Notes: generated by a model not told the origin, from the letters alone. A stretch of 36,702 bases of DNA from JBDNJM01 sp041687755 (GCA_041687755.1 JBDNJM010000027.1:1-36702); one strand, 5' to 3'. Counted from the first letter of the stretch, positions 1 through 8,956 are shown. Numbers and translations are program-made.

Positions 1-19
1 AAGGCCGCTTTGCGGCCTT
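1..19. terminator. Perfect 8-bp hairpin at left edge
   Basis: AAGGCCGC and GCGGCCTT pair perfectly around a TTT loop. The hairpin lies about 85 bp downstream of the stop of the minus-strand DUF885 gene, so it could terminate that transcript or one arriving from outside the window. No U-tract follows on the plus strand, and the minus-strand continuation is not visible. Confidence 0.45.
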
Positions 20-42
20 GAGGCTCGCGGGCCGGTGAAAAC

Positions 43-53
43 GTGCCTGGCAC
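43..53. repeat. GTGCCTGGCAC palindrome
   Basis: An odd-length perfect palindrome with 5-bp arms around a central T, preceded by AAAAC. A near-identical palindrome with a central A lies at 20377-20387, preceded by TTTTCC. Two copies in intergenic DNA suggest a small dispersed repeat, but the function is unknown. Confidence 0.35.
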
Positions 54-103
54 CGTATCCTTCCCCCAGCCCGCACGTGCATCGGGGCTTTGCTCAGCTG
101 ATC

Positions 104-2059
104 TCAGACGCCCAACCAGCGCGTGATCTGGTCGCGCAGGATCGAGAGTTCGACGGCGCCGTTGCGCAGCACTTCGCCGTGGAACTGGGCCAGGGAGAAG
201 TCCTGCCCGAGCACCTGCTCGCACAGCGAGCGGAGTTCTCGGATGCGCAGCTCGCCGACCTTGTACGCCAGGGCCTGAGCGGGCCAAGCGATGTAGCGAT
301 CGACTTCGTTCGCGATGTTCTCCGTCGAGAGCAGCGTGTTGTCCTGCATGTAGCGGATCGCCTGGGCGCGGCTCCAGCCGTCGGCGTGCAGCCCGGTGTC
401 CACCACGAGGCGTGCGGAGCGCCAGGCGTCGTAGGACAGCATGCCCAATCGGTCGAGCTGTCCGCTGTACAGGCCGAGCTCGTCCGCGAGCTTCTCGGCG
501 TACAGCGCCCAGCCCTCAACGAAGGCCGTCGAGCCGAAGTGGCGGCGGAACAGCGGCAGCGCCTCCAGCTCCTGGGCCAGCGCGATCTGCGTGTGGTGAC
601 CGGGCACGGCCTCGTGAAAGGCGAGCGCCTCGGCCTCGTAGCGCGGTCGGGACGCGGGCTCGTAGGTGTTCACGTAGTAGCGCCCGGGTCGGCCGGACTC
701 GGGCGAGGGGCGACCGTAGTACGCGGTTGTGCTCTCGGGCGCCTCGGCTGCTGGGATCGGAACCACGACGCAATCGGCGGCCGGCGTCTTCAGGAACACG
801 GCGGCGACGGCCACCTCGGCGCGCGCCAGCGAGGCCTCGGCCGTCGCGATGATGGCTTCGGCCGAGTCGAACTGTAGGGCTTCGTCGTCGGCGAGGCGGA
901 CGCGCAGCTGCAGAAAGTTGTCGACGCCGAACAGCTCGTTGCCGAGGGCCAGCATCTCACCGCGGACCTTGGCGACCGCATCGAGACCGGTGCTGTGCAG
1001 TTGGCGCGGGGAGTGGCCGACACCGACGTGTCGCTCGATTTCGCGCTGGTACAGCTCTTCGCCGTCAGGGAGCCAGACGAGCCCCACACGGTCGTCGCTG
1101 CGGGCTGCCGGCTGTAGCTTCGTGGCGAGCACCGTGCGGTACCCCTTGAGGGCCGGGTAGATCTCGTTGGCGACCAGATCGTGGGTGGCCTGCAGGAACT
1201 GCCCCCGTTCGGACACCGTCAGCGGGTCGTCCCCGGCGGGGATCAGCACGAACGTCCCGAGCGCGCGGGTGGTCGTGTCCATCAGGTGCGGGTTCGCGAG
1301 CCGTAGCTCCTCCTGCATCCGCGCGTCCCCCAGGTATTCGGCCGCGACCGACGACAGCGTGCGCTCGGGCGGGAGCGGCACGAGCTGACCGCCGCCGAGG
1401 CTCGCCTCCATCAGGGGCGAAGCGAAGGTCGGCGTTTCGAGGATTCGATCGAGCTGAACGACGGCCTTCTTGATCGAGGCGGCGGCGGCAACTTTGCCCG
1501 CGGACAAGCCGCGCCGCAGGGCCTCCCCGTCGCGGCGCAGGAACTCCGGGATCGCGCCCCAGCGCTCGAGGAGTTGCTCGCGCTCCAGCTCGGTTGCCGT
1601 CGGCTGGAAGTCGGACAGGCGCAGGAACTGCACGTGATGGCCCGCGAGCGGGTCCACCTGCCACTCGTTCAAGCGGGCTTCGATGCCGCGGATCTCGCGC
1701 CGCAGCATGGAGTCGAAGGCCTCGGCCGTGAGGCGATCTTCGGGCCCGAGCTCATCGAACGGAAGCTCGCCAATGCGGACCTGCAGGTTCCAGATCTCGT
1801 TGCGGCGGCGCTCGATGCCGTTGATCGAGTTGTCGACGAGCAGTCCGTTGTAGCGCGGGTCGCCCAGCTGCGTGGCCCAGACGGGATTGGCTTTTAGGCG
1901 CAGCGCCCAGTCCTGCTCAAGCAGCTTGGCGAGCTGCTCGTTCGCGGTGGAGCCGGCGGCCTCAGGCCACAGGCCGATGTACGACGGCGGCGGCGCGTTG
2001 AGGAACGCGCAGGCGGTCAGCGACAGCAGGGCGAGGAGAGTCAGCAGGGGTCGACGCAT
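104..2059 (-). CDS. DUF885 family lipoprotein, putative zinc peptidase
   Basis: A 651-residue protein of the DUF885 family, whose members are predicted zinc-dependent peptidases. The ATG at 2059 is chosen because it gives a clean lipoprotein signal (MRR, hydrophobic stretch, LTAC with Cys17); an upstream in-frame extension is a proline-rich reading of the G-rich repeat and is rejected. The family hallmarks are HEAVPGHH at residues 482-489, giving HExxH-type zinc ligands and a catalytic Glu, and EGWALYAE at 515-522. The length is normal for the family. It is probably anchored to a membrane facing the periplasm. Substrate is unknown. The promoter region contains the G-tract repeat at 2111-2194. 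It is the last minus-strand gene before the window edge. Confidence 0.9.
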   Translation of the reverse strand: MRRPLLTLLALLSLTACAFLNAPPPSYIGLWPEAAGSTANEQLAKLLEQDWALRLKANPVWATQLGDPRYNGLLVDNSINGIERRRNEIWNLQVRIGELPFDELGPEDRLTAEAFDSMLRREIRGIEARLNEWQVDPLAGHHVQFLRLSDFQPTATELEREQLLERWGAIPEFLRRDGEALRRGLSAGKVAAAASIKKAVVQLDRILETPTFASPLMEASLGGGQLVPLPPERTLSSVAAEYLGDARMQEELRLANPHLMDTTTRALGTFVLIPAGDDPLTVSERGQFLQATHDLVANEIYPALKGYRTVLATKLQPAARSDDRVGLVWLPDGEELYQREIERHVGVGHSPRQLHSTGLDAVAKVRGEMLALGNELFGVDNFLQLRVRLADDEALQFDSAEAIIATAEASLARAEVAVAAVFLKTPAADCVVVPIPAAEAPESTTAYYGRPSPESGRPGRYYVNTYEPASRPRYEAEALAFHEAVPGHHTQIALAQELEALPLFRRHFGSTAFVEGWALYAEKLADELGLYSGQLDRLGMLSYDAWRSARLVVDTGLHADGWSRAQAIRYMQDNTLLSTENIANEVDRYIAWPAQALAYKVGELRIRELRSLCEQVLGQDFSLAQFHGEVLRNGAVELSILRDQITRWLGV

Positions 2060-2110
2060 GGGAGGCGGCTTCTCTGGGGGGCCAACGGAAGGCCGCGGGA
2101 CGGGGGGGGG

Positions 2111-2194
2111 TGGCACCGGGGGGATGGCACCGGGGGGATGGCACCGGGGGGGATGGCACCGGGGGGGATGGCACCGGGGGGGATGGCACCGGGG
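2111..2194. repeat. G-tract minisatellite, six TGGCACC-G6/7 units
   Basis: Six tandem units of TGGCACC followed by a G-run and A start at 2111, 2125, 2139, 2154, 2169 and 2184, with spacing 14, 14, 15, 15, 15. The plus strand carries five runs of six or seven Gs, which could form G-quadruplexes. The array sits 52 bp upstream of the DUF885 start and downstream of the Nudix gene. The G-rich strand is the template for both minus-strand genes. Unit-length changes (G6 versus G7) suggest slippage. Confidence 0.85.
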
Positions 2195-2222
2195 CGGTGC
2201 TGTCGGCGGTTCCGGGGGGTGG

Positions 2223-2239
2223 GGCCCCGACGGGGGGCC
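2223..2239 (-). terminator. Hairpin after the Nudix gene
   Basis: GGCCCC and GGGGCC form a 6-bp stem about 36 nt past the stop of the minus-strand Nudix gene. There is no U-tract, so it is a possible terminator or simply a by-product of the G/C-run composition. Confidence 0.35.
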
Positions 2240-2275
2240 GATCTTGAGGCCCGGTAGACCTGGCGCCTGCAGAGG

Positions 2276-2893
2276 TTAGCCCCTGGAAGCCCGGCGACCA
2301 GGGTCGGCCGGATGGATCGGTGCGTACGTCAGCGCCCGCAGGTCCAGCACCCGTGCCAGGGCGGCGATGACCAGGCTGTGGCGAACTTCCCCTGCCTCGA
2401 TCGCGGCCCGGACCTCGGCCTCGGACAGCTCCAGGACTTCCAGGTCCTCGCCGGGGTCGGGGGACGGCTCTGAGGTGCGCCCGGCGTCCTGCGCGAGGAA
2501 GGTGTGGCACAGGTTGTCCTGGAACGCCGGGTTCGGCTCCACGGCTCCGAGCGAGCTCCAGGCCTCCGAGCTGTAGCCGGTCTCCTCGGCGAGCTCGCGT
2601 CGAGCTGCCGCCAGGGGGCGCTCGCCGGGGTCGACCATGCCGCCGGGGATCTCCGTCGTGCAGCGGCCCAGCCCGAAGCGATACTGGCGGACGAGCACCA
2701 AGCGCCCCTCGGGGGTGGTGGCGACGACGTTGCACCACTCGGGCGTCTCGAGCACTAGGCGCTCGAAGCGCGTGCCACTGCGCGGGTGCTCGAGGTCGTC
2801 GTGGCGGGCGCGAAAGAGCATCAGCTCGGCGCCGGCGCGGGCGCCGTGGCGGGGCCAGGCGGCCGGCTCGGAGGGAGTTTCAGGTTCAGGCAT
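2276..2893 (-). CDS. Nudix hydrolase, ADP-ribose pyrophosphatase-like
   Basis: A 205-residue Nudix protein. The Nudix box GX5EX7REUXEEXG is complete at residues 85-106 (GMVDPGE, then RRELAEETG), so it should bind Mg2+ and cleave a nucleoside diphosphate linked to another group. The preceding strand VLVRQYRFG and the placement of the box around residue 85 resemble ADP-ribose or NDP-sugar pyrophosphatases (NudF type), but the substrate cannot be fixed from the sequence. The ATG at 2893 is preferred; a TTG three codons upstream (2902) is also in frame, and neither has a convincing ribosome-binding site. It is divergent from the EamA transporter with about 130 bp between them. The C-terminal 20 residues are basic and unrelated to the fold. 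Confidence 0.9.
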   Translation of the reverse strand: MPEPETPSEPAAWPRHGARAGAELMLFRARHDDLEHPRSGTRFERLVLETPEWCNVVATTPEGRLVLVRQYRFGLGRCTTEIPGGMVDPGERPLAAARRELAEETGYSSEAWSSLGAVEPNPAFQDNLCHTFLAQDAGRTSEPSPDPGEDLEVLELSEAEVRAAIEAGEVRHSLVIAALARVLDLRALTYAPIHPADPGRRASRG

Positions 2894-3024
2894 GGTCGTC
2901 AAGGTTCGGAGCTGGCTCGGGTTCTAGGGCCTGGCCGCGCCCCGGCGCCGTCGCCCCGGAAGCGACTTGCAGGCGACAGCAGGAGACTCTCACAGCGAGG
3001 GGTGCAGTCCGGTTCCCCAGGACT

Positions 3025-4032
3025 ATGCTCTCCCCGCCCATGAGCTTCCAGGAGTCCCCCGAAAGCCCCCCCGCGCCCGCGGGGCCCCAGGCAGCGGCCT
3101 CCGCGGCTCCGGGCGTGATCCCGGGGCACGTGGCTCTGCTCGCCGTGCAGCTGTGCTTCGGGCTGTTCCCGTACTTCGTGAAGCAGGCGGACGCGGGCGG
3201 CTTCAGCCCGCGGGCGATCGCGGTCTGGCGCATCGGCGTGGGCGCGGCGGTGCTGAGCCTGCTGGCGCTCGCCGTGCACGGGCGGCGCTGCTGGCCGACG
3301 ACGAAGGGCGACATGTCGCGGCTGTTCCTGTGCGCGGTGCTTGGCGTCGTCATGAACCAGTTCCTGGCCCTCGAAGGCATGGTGCGCTCCAGCTCAATCG
3401 AAGCCGGGCTGATCATGACGCTGATTCCTGTGTTCACGTTCGCGATCGCGGCGGGCGTGGGGCAAGAGCGCTTCGCGGCGAGCCGGGCCCTGGGCATTCC
3501 GGTCGCTTGCGCGGGGGCGCTCGTCCTGCTCACGCAATCGGGCGCGGCCTTCGAGACCAGCCACACCTTCGGCAACCTGCTGATGGCGTCGAACTGCCTG
3601 TGCTACGCGAGCTATCTGATCCTGTCGCGCGGGCTGCTCGCTCGGATCCCGCCGCTAGCCCTGATCGCCTGGGTCTACGTGCTTTCCTGTCCCGCGCTGC
3701 TTCCGTTGGCTTGGGGGCAGGACCTAATGCCGGCGAGCGCGCTCGAGCAGGGGGCCCTGGGCTGGCGCGGTCTGGTGCAGATCCTCGTCTTTGCGACGGT
3801 GCTTGCCTACCTGCTGAACACCTTCGCCCTGTCGCGCGTGCCCGCGAGCGTCACGGCGGTCTACATCTACCTGCAGCCTTTAATCGCGGGGGCGGCGGGC
3901 GTGCTGCTGCTGGACGAGCCGTTGACCGGTTCCATGCTGCTCGCCGCCAGCCTGCTGTTCTTAGGCATCTTCATGGTCACGCGGCCGCGCAGGCGCGTGG
4001 CGCTCACGGCCGGCGCCGCAGCCTCTGGCTAG
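3025..4032 (+). CDS. DMT superfamily transporter with two EamA domains
   Basis: A 335-residue polytopic inner-membrane protein with about ten hydrophobic helices arranged as two EamA repeats, roughly residues 30-170 and 185-325. The start of the first helix region (HVALLAVQLCFGLFPYFVKQA) and the second-half segment LLDEPLTGSMLLAASLLFLG are typical of drug/metabolite exporters. The substrate cannot be predicted. Two starts are possible, ATG at 3025 and ATG five codons later at 3040. The N-terminus is proline-rich and likely cytoplasmic. The gene ends in TAG, 20 bp from the convergent LpxR-like gene. A second, only distantly similar EamA protein lies at 22.6-23.6 kb. Confidence 0.9.
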   Translation: MLSPPMSFQESPESPPAPAGPQAAASAAPGVIPGHVALLAVQLCFGLFPYFVKQADAGGFSPRAIAVWRIGVGAAVLSLLALAVHGRRCWPTTKGDMSRLFLCAVLGVVMNQFLALEGMVRSSSIEAGLIMTLIPVFTFAIAAGVGQERFAASRALGIPVACAGALVLLTQSGAAFETSHTFGNLLMASNCLCYASYLILSRGLLARIPPLALIAWVYVLSCPALLPLAWGQDLMPASALEQGALGWRGLVQILVFATVLAYLLNTFALSRVPASVTAVYIYLQPLIAGAAGVLLLDEPLTGSMLLAASLLFLGIFMVTRPRRRVALTAGAAASG

Positions 4033-4052
4033 GGCGCCATCCCGGCGGCCGC

Positions 4053-5066
4053 TCAGAACTGGAACGCGTACCCAAGCTGTAGGCGCCCGAAGTCGTGCAG
4101 CCCGATCTCGGTGTCGTACTCCTTCTGTTGGCGATCGAAGGTGTACGACACGGTGAAGCCCTTGCGCATCCAGACGAGCCCAAGGCGCCAGGCGGCGATC
4201 CACTCCTCGGCGTCGAGCGGCCAGTCGTCGCGGATCAGGCTGCCCTCGATCGAGTGGTCGTGCAGGGTGCCGCGGCCACCGAAGGTGGCGAACGCGAACA
4301 GCCCCGAGGCGTCACCGCCGGACTCGAGGTCCCAGGGGCGCAGGCCGCGCGGCAGGCCGACGCCCGTGCGCAACTCGACCTCCGCGTGGGCGCGAGTGAG
4401 CACCGTTCCCAGCTCGAAGCCGGCGCGCGAGAGGGCCTCGAGCTGGAGCTTCGCGACCCGGCCGCTCAGCCAGCGATCGCGGCGCTCCCACTCCAACTGC
4501 ACAAACGGCTCGGCCTCGAGATCGTTCCCCCAGCCGACCGGATCGTCCTCGTCAAGAATGGCGTGCACCCAGCGCTGGGAGGGCTCTCCGAAGGCGAGGT
4601 CGCCGGTTTGCCCGAAGCCCAGCGCGAGCCGGCTTAGCCGGTCGCGCCGGCGCCCGGGGTCCGCGTCGAGCTCGAGGCGACGGCGAATGAAGAACAGCGC
4701 GAGCTGGGCCGAGTAGGGGCGCTGGTTTATGACCGGCTCCTCACTGAAGATGTCCGCAGGCGTGTAGATGCGCTGCTCGATGCGGAAGGAGAGGTCCTCG
4801 GAGGTGGCGCGCTCGGGCGCGATGGCCAGGGACTCGAGGAACCTGAAGGGGCTCAGGAGCGCTGCGGCCAGGCGCTCGCCGGAGGTGTCCGGCACAAGGA
4901 CCTGCTCGAAGTACACACCTTGGGTGTAGTCGCGGTCGTCGCCGGCCCCGTTCGAGTACTGGTCGTTGTCGAGGATCAGGCTCGAGCTGCGTGCGGCGCA
5001 GCCCCAGAGGAGCAGCGGCACGCAGCTGAGGGCGAGGCGCTGAGTGAAGCGGGGTGTGGGAGCCAA
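4053..5066 (-). CDS. LpxR-like outer-membrane protein (lipid A deacylase family)
   Basis: A 337-residue protein matching the LpxR/DUF2219 family, outer-membrane beta-barrels that remove the 3'-acyloxyacyl group from lipid A. Family-type features visible are LDNDQYSNG with Asn34-Asp35, RDYTQG with Thr48, IYTPADIF followed by QRPYSAQL, and WVHAI with His168 followed by PVGWGNDL. The Asn-Asp pair, Thr and His are the kind of residues reported as catalytic in Salmonella LpxR. The C-terminus ends in YAFQF, a typical barrel-terminal aromatic. The N-terminus has a signal with a lipobox-like LLLWGC (Cys23), unusual for a barrel protein. The only plausible start is TTG at 5066. It follows the large ASPIC gene on the same strand after 70 bp. 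Confidence 0.85.
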   Translation of the reverse strand: MAPTPRFTQRLALSCVPLLLWGCAARSSSLILDNDQYSNGAGDDRDYTQGVYFEQVLVPDTSGERLAAALLSPFRFLESLAIAPERATSEDLSFRIEQRIYTPADIFSEEPVINQRPYSAQLALFFIRRRLELDADPGRRRDRLSRLALGFGQTGDLAFGEPSQRWVHAILDEDDPVGWGNDLEAEPFVQLEWERRDRWLSGRVAKLQLEALSRAGFELGTVLTRAHAEVELRTGVGLPRGLRPWDLESGGDASGLFAFATFGGRGTLHDHSIEGSLIRDDWPLDAEEWIAAWRLGLVWMRKGFTVSYTFDRQQKEYDTEIGLHDFGRLQLGYAFQF

Positions 5067-5084
5067 GGCAGTGGCGTGGGGCGA

Positions 5085-5098
5085 GCCCGCGCGCGGGC
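5085..5098 (-). terminator. 14-bp palindrome after the ASPIC gene
   Basis: GCCCGCG followed directly by CGCGGGC is a perfect palindrome between the ASPIC gene stop and the LpxR-like start. It could fold as a short hairpin and act as an attenuator between the two genes. It lacks a U-tract. Confidence 0.3.
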
Positions 5099-5136
5099 GG
5101 GCGGCACGGGGGGCACAGGGATTCGCGAGGGTCGGC

Positions 5137-8100
5137 TCAGCGCGCGGCTTGAAGCGGCAGGAGCGAAAGGATCAGGCGTCGGCCGAGGCGCGTGTTCCAC
5201 TCGGCGCGGTAGGCGCGGGTCTCGGGCGTGTCGGGGTAGGTCTCGCCGGGCGGCGGGGGGTAGGCGCTCATGCTGTGGAAGGGCAGGGGCTCGACGAACA
5301 GGGCATCGACCGTGTTGGGGTCGCGGTCCTTGGCCCAGCCGTCGAGGAACACGAGGTAGTCGCGGCGCCAGCCCTGGGGCACGGGCGGCAGGTCGTCGGC
5401 GTTGAACTTCACGGTCAGGCAGTCGCCCGCACCCATGATCACGAACTGGTCGTCGATCGCGCCCAACAGCGGGCGCACGTCTCCGAAACGGGTATAGAAA
5501 CCGGGGTGCTGGTTCCAGCGCGGCTCCTGCTCGAGGTCGCTCCAGTCGAACCACTCCAGCCCGTGGGGTTCGAGGCGCTCGGGACGGGAGAAGCCGCGCT
5601 CCCAAAGCTCTGCGGAGCTGGCCGCCAGGCGCGTCTCACGGCGCAGGCCATCGTCGGCGCAGGTGGCGAGGCGAATCTCGTCCCAGTACAGCCGCAGGGT
5701 GCTGAAGATCCGGATCCGGTCCACGGACGGGTCGATCGCGCCCGAGGCGATGTATGGCGCCAGATCGATCACCATCGTCTTGGTCTTGCCCGCGGGGAAG
5801 CCAACCGGCGGCCCGATGTCGCGCCATCCGCCGTCGCCGTCGGGCACCTGCAGGATCGGCGGCACGAAGGCGTAGTCGGGGTGGCGGGCCGAGGCCAGGT
5901 TGATGCTGGCGTTGGTCCAGAAGAGCCAGCCGGTCATCAGCAGCCGCGGGGCGGCGGCGGCGGCGAGGCTGCCCGGCTCGAACTCCAGCTCGAGCGTGTG
6001 AGGATCCGTTAGGCCCTGGAACTGGCCGCGCTTCGCCGTGAAGGGTGCGGACACCTCGCCGTCGACTTCCGCTAGCTCAGGCGCCCAATCGGTCCCGTCG
6101 GAGCCGAGGGCGCGCACTGGCGCGACCGAGCTCTCGACGCTGAACAGGTGGGTCTCGGGGAACGGCGGAAAGCTGAAGCGTTCGTTCGGATAGACCTCCG
6201 TGCCCTCCGGGTGATCGACGGCGATCAGCTCGACCGCGTCAAAGTAGCTCACTTCGCGCAGCTCCTCGGTCAGCTGCAAGATCAGCTCGCCATCCTTCGG
6301 CGCGAGTTGCTCGCCGAGCACCAGCACGTACTCGTCGTGGTCGGGCGACACCAGCATCCCCGGCGCCATCGGCAGGCCGAGCGGCGTGATGCCGATCACG
6401 TCGCTGATGAACACGTAGCGCTCGCCGTCCCAGGTGTAGAGGAACGGGCAGGAGCCCACGAGCCCTTCGATCTGCTCCAAGACACGGCGGGAGCCCGCCG
6501 GGGTGTCGAGCAGCGACTGGACGACGCCGTTGGGCCAGGTGACGCGGATCACGTCGGCCTTGTCGCGGCCGCCGAGCCCGATGACTTGAGGACCGCCGCG
6601 CCAGTAGATCCGGCGATAGATGGGCCCGCTGCGAATTTCGACCACGGCGCCGACGCCGCGACTGTTGTCTTTGATGCCTTTGAGCGCGAGTTGCACGCCG
6701 TCGGCGAGCTGGCCATCGTGGACGGCGACCTGGCCGGCCGGGTCGAGGACGAAGAGCTCCTGGATTCCGTCGCGGTCCCAGTCCGAAACGGCGAGCGGGG
6801 AGAACGGGCGAGCGCCGAGTTCGATCTCTGCGAGCGGCGTCATGGCCGTGAGGCCCGGCGCGAGGACGCCGGTCAGGCGGCCCTCGGCGTCGACCCATAG
6901 GAGATCCTGTGATCCGTCCAGGTCGAAGTCGGCTGCGAGGGCCCGGAGACCCTCCGGGGCGTTCTCGGGGAGCGTCTTAGGCAGGGCCACACCTCCGGGC
7001 TCCAGCAGGTCGCCGAAGCGGTTGACGACGAGCACTCCGGAGCTGGCGTCCAGGAGATCGGGGAAGCCGTCGGCGTTCCAGTCCGCGACGAGCGGCTCGA
7101 CCGTCAGCGAGATGTCGCTGGAGAGGCGCTCGCTCACGTCGAGAAAGCGGTCGTTACGCAGCGAATCGAGCAGTAGCAGGCCGTTCGGGCCTCCGAACAG
7201 CAGATCCGTGTCCTGGTCGGTGTCGAAGTCTTCGGGCACGACCCACGTGTAGGAGCCGTCCATCGGCCAGCCTTCAATGGGGAGGTCTGTGGGGGGGGCT
7301 TCGGTTGCGCCTTCCGCTTGTTCGCCATCAGGGCTATCGCCCTCGCCGGTTTCCGCAGGCGCACCCGCCAGGACGTAGCTGCCGTTGGCCTCGGCGCCGT
7401 TGTGCCGCAGCCAGCGGGCCCCGAAGTCGCCGACGGCGATCAGGTCGAGGTCGCCGTCGTGATCGATGTCCGTCGGCACGAGCTGACTCAGCAGCCCGGG
7501 CAGCTCGATCGAGGAGCGCGGCTCGCCGGCCTCGTTCAGGTCCCTCGAGCGCACGACGCTGCGGCCATTGACTTCGAGCACCTCGATCCAGTCGATGTCG
7601 CTCGTGATCACGTTGCTGCGGGTGTAGCCCTCGCCCTCGACGAAGTCGCGCAGGGACTGATCCTCGCCCAGCTCGAGGCCGACCAGGTCGCGCAGCTCGG
7701 CGTCGGCGGCGTCCAGGTCGGTGAGCGCGTTGCCGCCAGCGCCGGTGATCAGCACTGCACCGGTGTCGGTGCGCGCCAGTAAATCGCCCGCGTCGAGCGT
7801 GCCGTCGGCGACGGCCCGGCCGGGATCGTCGTCGCCCTCTTGCCCTGGCGTCGGGTTCTCGAGGTCGGCGACGACGACGGTGTGCCAGCTCTCGAGAACG
7901 TCGAGCGGCTGCAGCGCGAGCACCGAGCGCTCGCCAACGTCGATCTGCGCGATGCGCGGCAGCTCCGTCGGGGGCCGGGGCGTCACGACGGAGCCTCGGG
8001 GCGCCGGCGCCGAGAGCTTCGCGAGGTTGCCGCGCGACATCTCGGTGTTCGTCGGCTTTGGAATATCGCGCTGTTCGAGCCCCGTCGCCTCCACGTTGAG

Positions 8101-8811
8101 CACCTTGGCTTCATCGAAGCGCTCCGCTTGATTCAGCAGCGTCGCGTAGTTGCGCAGGGCCGGGATGTGCCAGGACCCTCCGAAGGCAACCCCGCGGCCG
8201 ATGAGGTCCTGGTACAGGCCTTCCGCCTCGGCGAGCTTCGCGTCGGCGAGGGCGAAGGCGGTCTGGGCGCCCTCGGCGTCGTCGCTGGCCTCCGCGTCGA
8301 ACCCAACGTCTTCGAGGTCGATGGCGATCTCGCGCTTGATGTTGGCGAGGCGCAACTGGGTCGGGTAGTCGTCGGGCAGCAGCTCGTGGGCGCGCTGGAT
8401 CAGCTGCTCGCCGCGCTCGAAGCCGGCCTCGTCGAACACCAGGCTGCCCATCGCGAAGTTCGCGCTGGCGCTGTTGGGCAGGGCGGCGAGGGCCTGTTCG
8501 AGCAGCGGTCGGGCGGTGTCGTAGCTGCTGAGCGCGTACTCGACGATGCCCATCGCCAGGAGATCCTCAGGATTCACCGCCCGCCGTTCGAGCAGGGGGC
8601 TGAGCGCCTCGCGGGCGGCGCCGAGGCGTTCCTCCGCGAACAGGGCCGCGGCGCGCTCGAGGGCGATGGTGCGATCCAGCTCCTGCTCGGCGGGGGTCGG
8701 AGCCTTGGGGCAGGCGGTCAGCAGCAGGAGCGACAGCACCGCGCCTGAGCGGAGCACGAGTCGGGAACGGCGGGAGAGCGCGGAGGCGCGCACGTCGAGG
8801 TCGGGTGCCAT
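5137..8811 (-). CDS. Large TPR / FG-GAP / ASPIC-UnbV lipoprotein
   Basis: A 1224-residue exported protein of the CRTAC1-like type. The ATG at 8811 gives a lipoprotein signal ending LLLTAC (Cys34); the reading frame continues upstream only as an antisense shadow of the SDR gene. TPR-like helices fill about residues 50-245. FG-GAP/VCBS propeller repeats with calcium-loop patterns follow: DIDHDGDLDL (448-457), DFDTDQDTDL (528-537), DWNADGFPDL (577-586), DFDLDGSQDL (628-637) and DWDRDGIQEL (677-686). An ASPIC/UnbV domain spans about 707-775 (GVGAVVEI, then VTWPNGVVQSL). Next comes CPFLYTWDGERYVFISDVIG (788-807), seen in related proteins, and an uncharacterised C-terminal part of roughly 400 residues. 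Likely an extracytoplasmic binding or scaffold protein. No enzyme motif is seen. Confidence 0.9.
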   Translation of the reverse strand: MAPDLDVRASALSRRSRLVLRSGAVLSLLLLTACPKAPTPAEQELDRTIALERAAALFAEERLGAAREALSPLLERRAVNPEDLLAMGIVEYALSSYDTARPLLEQALAALPNSASANFAMGSLVFDEAGFERGEQLIQRAHELLPDDYPTQLRLANIKREIAIDLEDVGFDAEASDDAEGAQTAFALADAKLAEAEGLYQDLIGRGVAFGGSWHIPALRNYATLLNQAERFDEAKVLNVEATGLEQRDIPKPTNTEMSRGNLAKLSAPAPRGSVVTPRPPTELPRIAQIDVGERSVLALQPLDVLESWHTVVVADLENPTPGQEGDDDPGRAVADGTLDAGDLLARTDTGAVLITGAGGNALTDLDAADAELRDLVGLELGEDQSLRDFVEGEGYTRSNVITSDIDWIEVLEVNGRSVVRSRDLNEAGEPRSSIELPGLLSQLVPTDIDHDGDLDLIAVGDFGARWLRHNGAEANGSYVLAGAPAETGEGDSPDGEQAEGATEAPPTDLPIEGWPMDGSYTWVVPEDFDTDQDTDLLFGGPNGLLLLDSLRNDRFLDVSERLSSDISLTVEPLVADWNADGFPDLLDASSGVLVVNRFGDLLEPGGVALPKTLPENAPEGLRALAADFDLDGSQDLLWVDAEGRLTGVLAPGLTAMTPLAEIELGARPFSPLAVSDWDRDGIQELFVLDPAGQVAVHDGQLADGVQLALKGIKDNSRGVGAVVEIRSGPIYRRIYWRGGPQVIGLGGRDKADVIRVTWPNGVVQSLLDTPAGSRRVLEQIEGLVGSCPFLYTWDGERYVFISDVIGITPLGLPMAPGMLVSPDHDEYVLVLGEQLAPKDGELILQLTEELREVSYFDAVELIAVDHPEGTEVYPNERFSFPPFPETHLFSVESSVAPVRALGSDGTDWAPELAEVDGEVSAPFTAKRGQFQGLTDPHTLELEFEPGSLAAAAAPRLLMTGWLFWTNASINLASARHPDYAFVPPILQVPDGDGGWRDIGPPVGFPAGKTKTMVIDLAPYIASGAIDPSVDRIRIFSTLRLYWDEIRLATCADDGLRRETRLAASSAELWERGFSRPERLEPHGLEWFDWSDLEQEPRWNQHPGFYTRFGDVRPLLGAIDDQFVIMGAGDCLTVKFNADDLPPVPQGWRRDYLVFLDGWAKDRDPNTVDALFVEPLPFHSMSAYPPPPGETYPDTPETRAYRAEWNTRLGRRLILSLLPLQAAR

Positions 8812-8919
8812 GGCCCCATCAGACCGGATTGACAGCCGCCGCCCAAGGCCCGGGCCGGGGGGCTTTTTGGCCGGCCGGGATGAACTCGGTTCCGGGGGAG
8901 CGGAATCCAGACAACTCCT

Positions 8920-8936
8920 GGGGGTCATCGGCCCCC
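8920..8936 (+). promoter_or_regulatory. Leader hairpin upstream of the SDR gene
   Basis: GGGGG and CCCCC pair around a 7-nt loop, 20 bp upstream of the SDR start in the 145-bp divergent region shared with the ASPIC gene. It could affect translation of the SDR gene. No convincing promoter is visible; TTGACA at 8829-8834 has no matching -10. Confidence 0.25.
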
Positions 8937-8956
8937 TCGTCTGCAATAGTGCGCCG

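Noticed and set aside
8829..8834. TTGACA as a -35 box for the SDR gene
   Set aside because: No -10-like sequence lies 16-18 bp downstream; that position is a GC-rich run.
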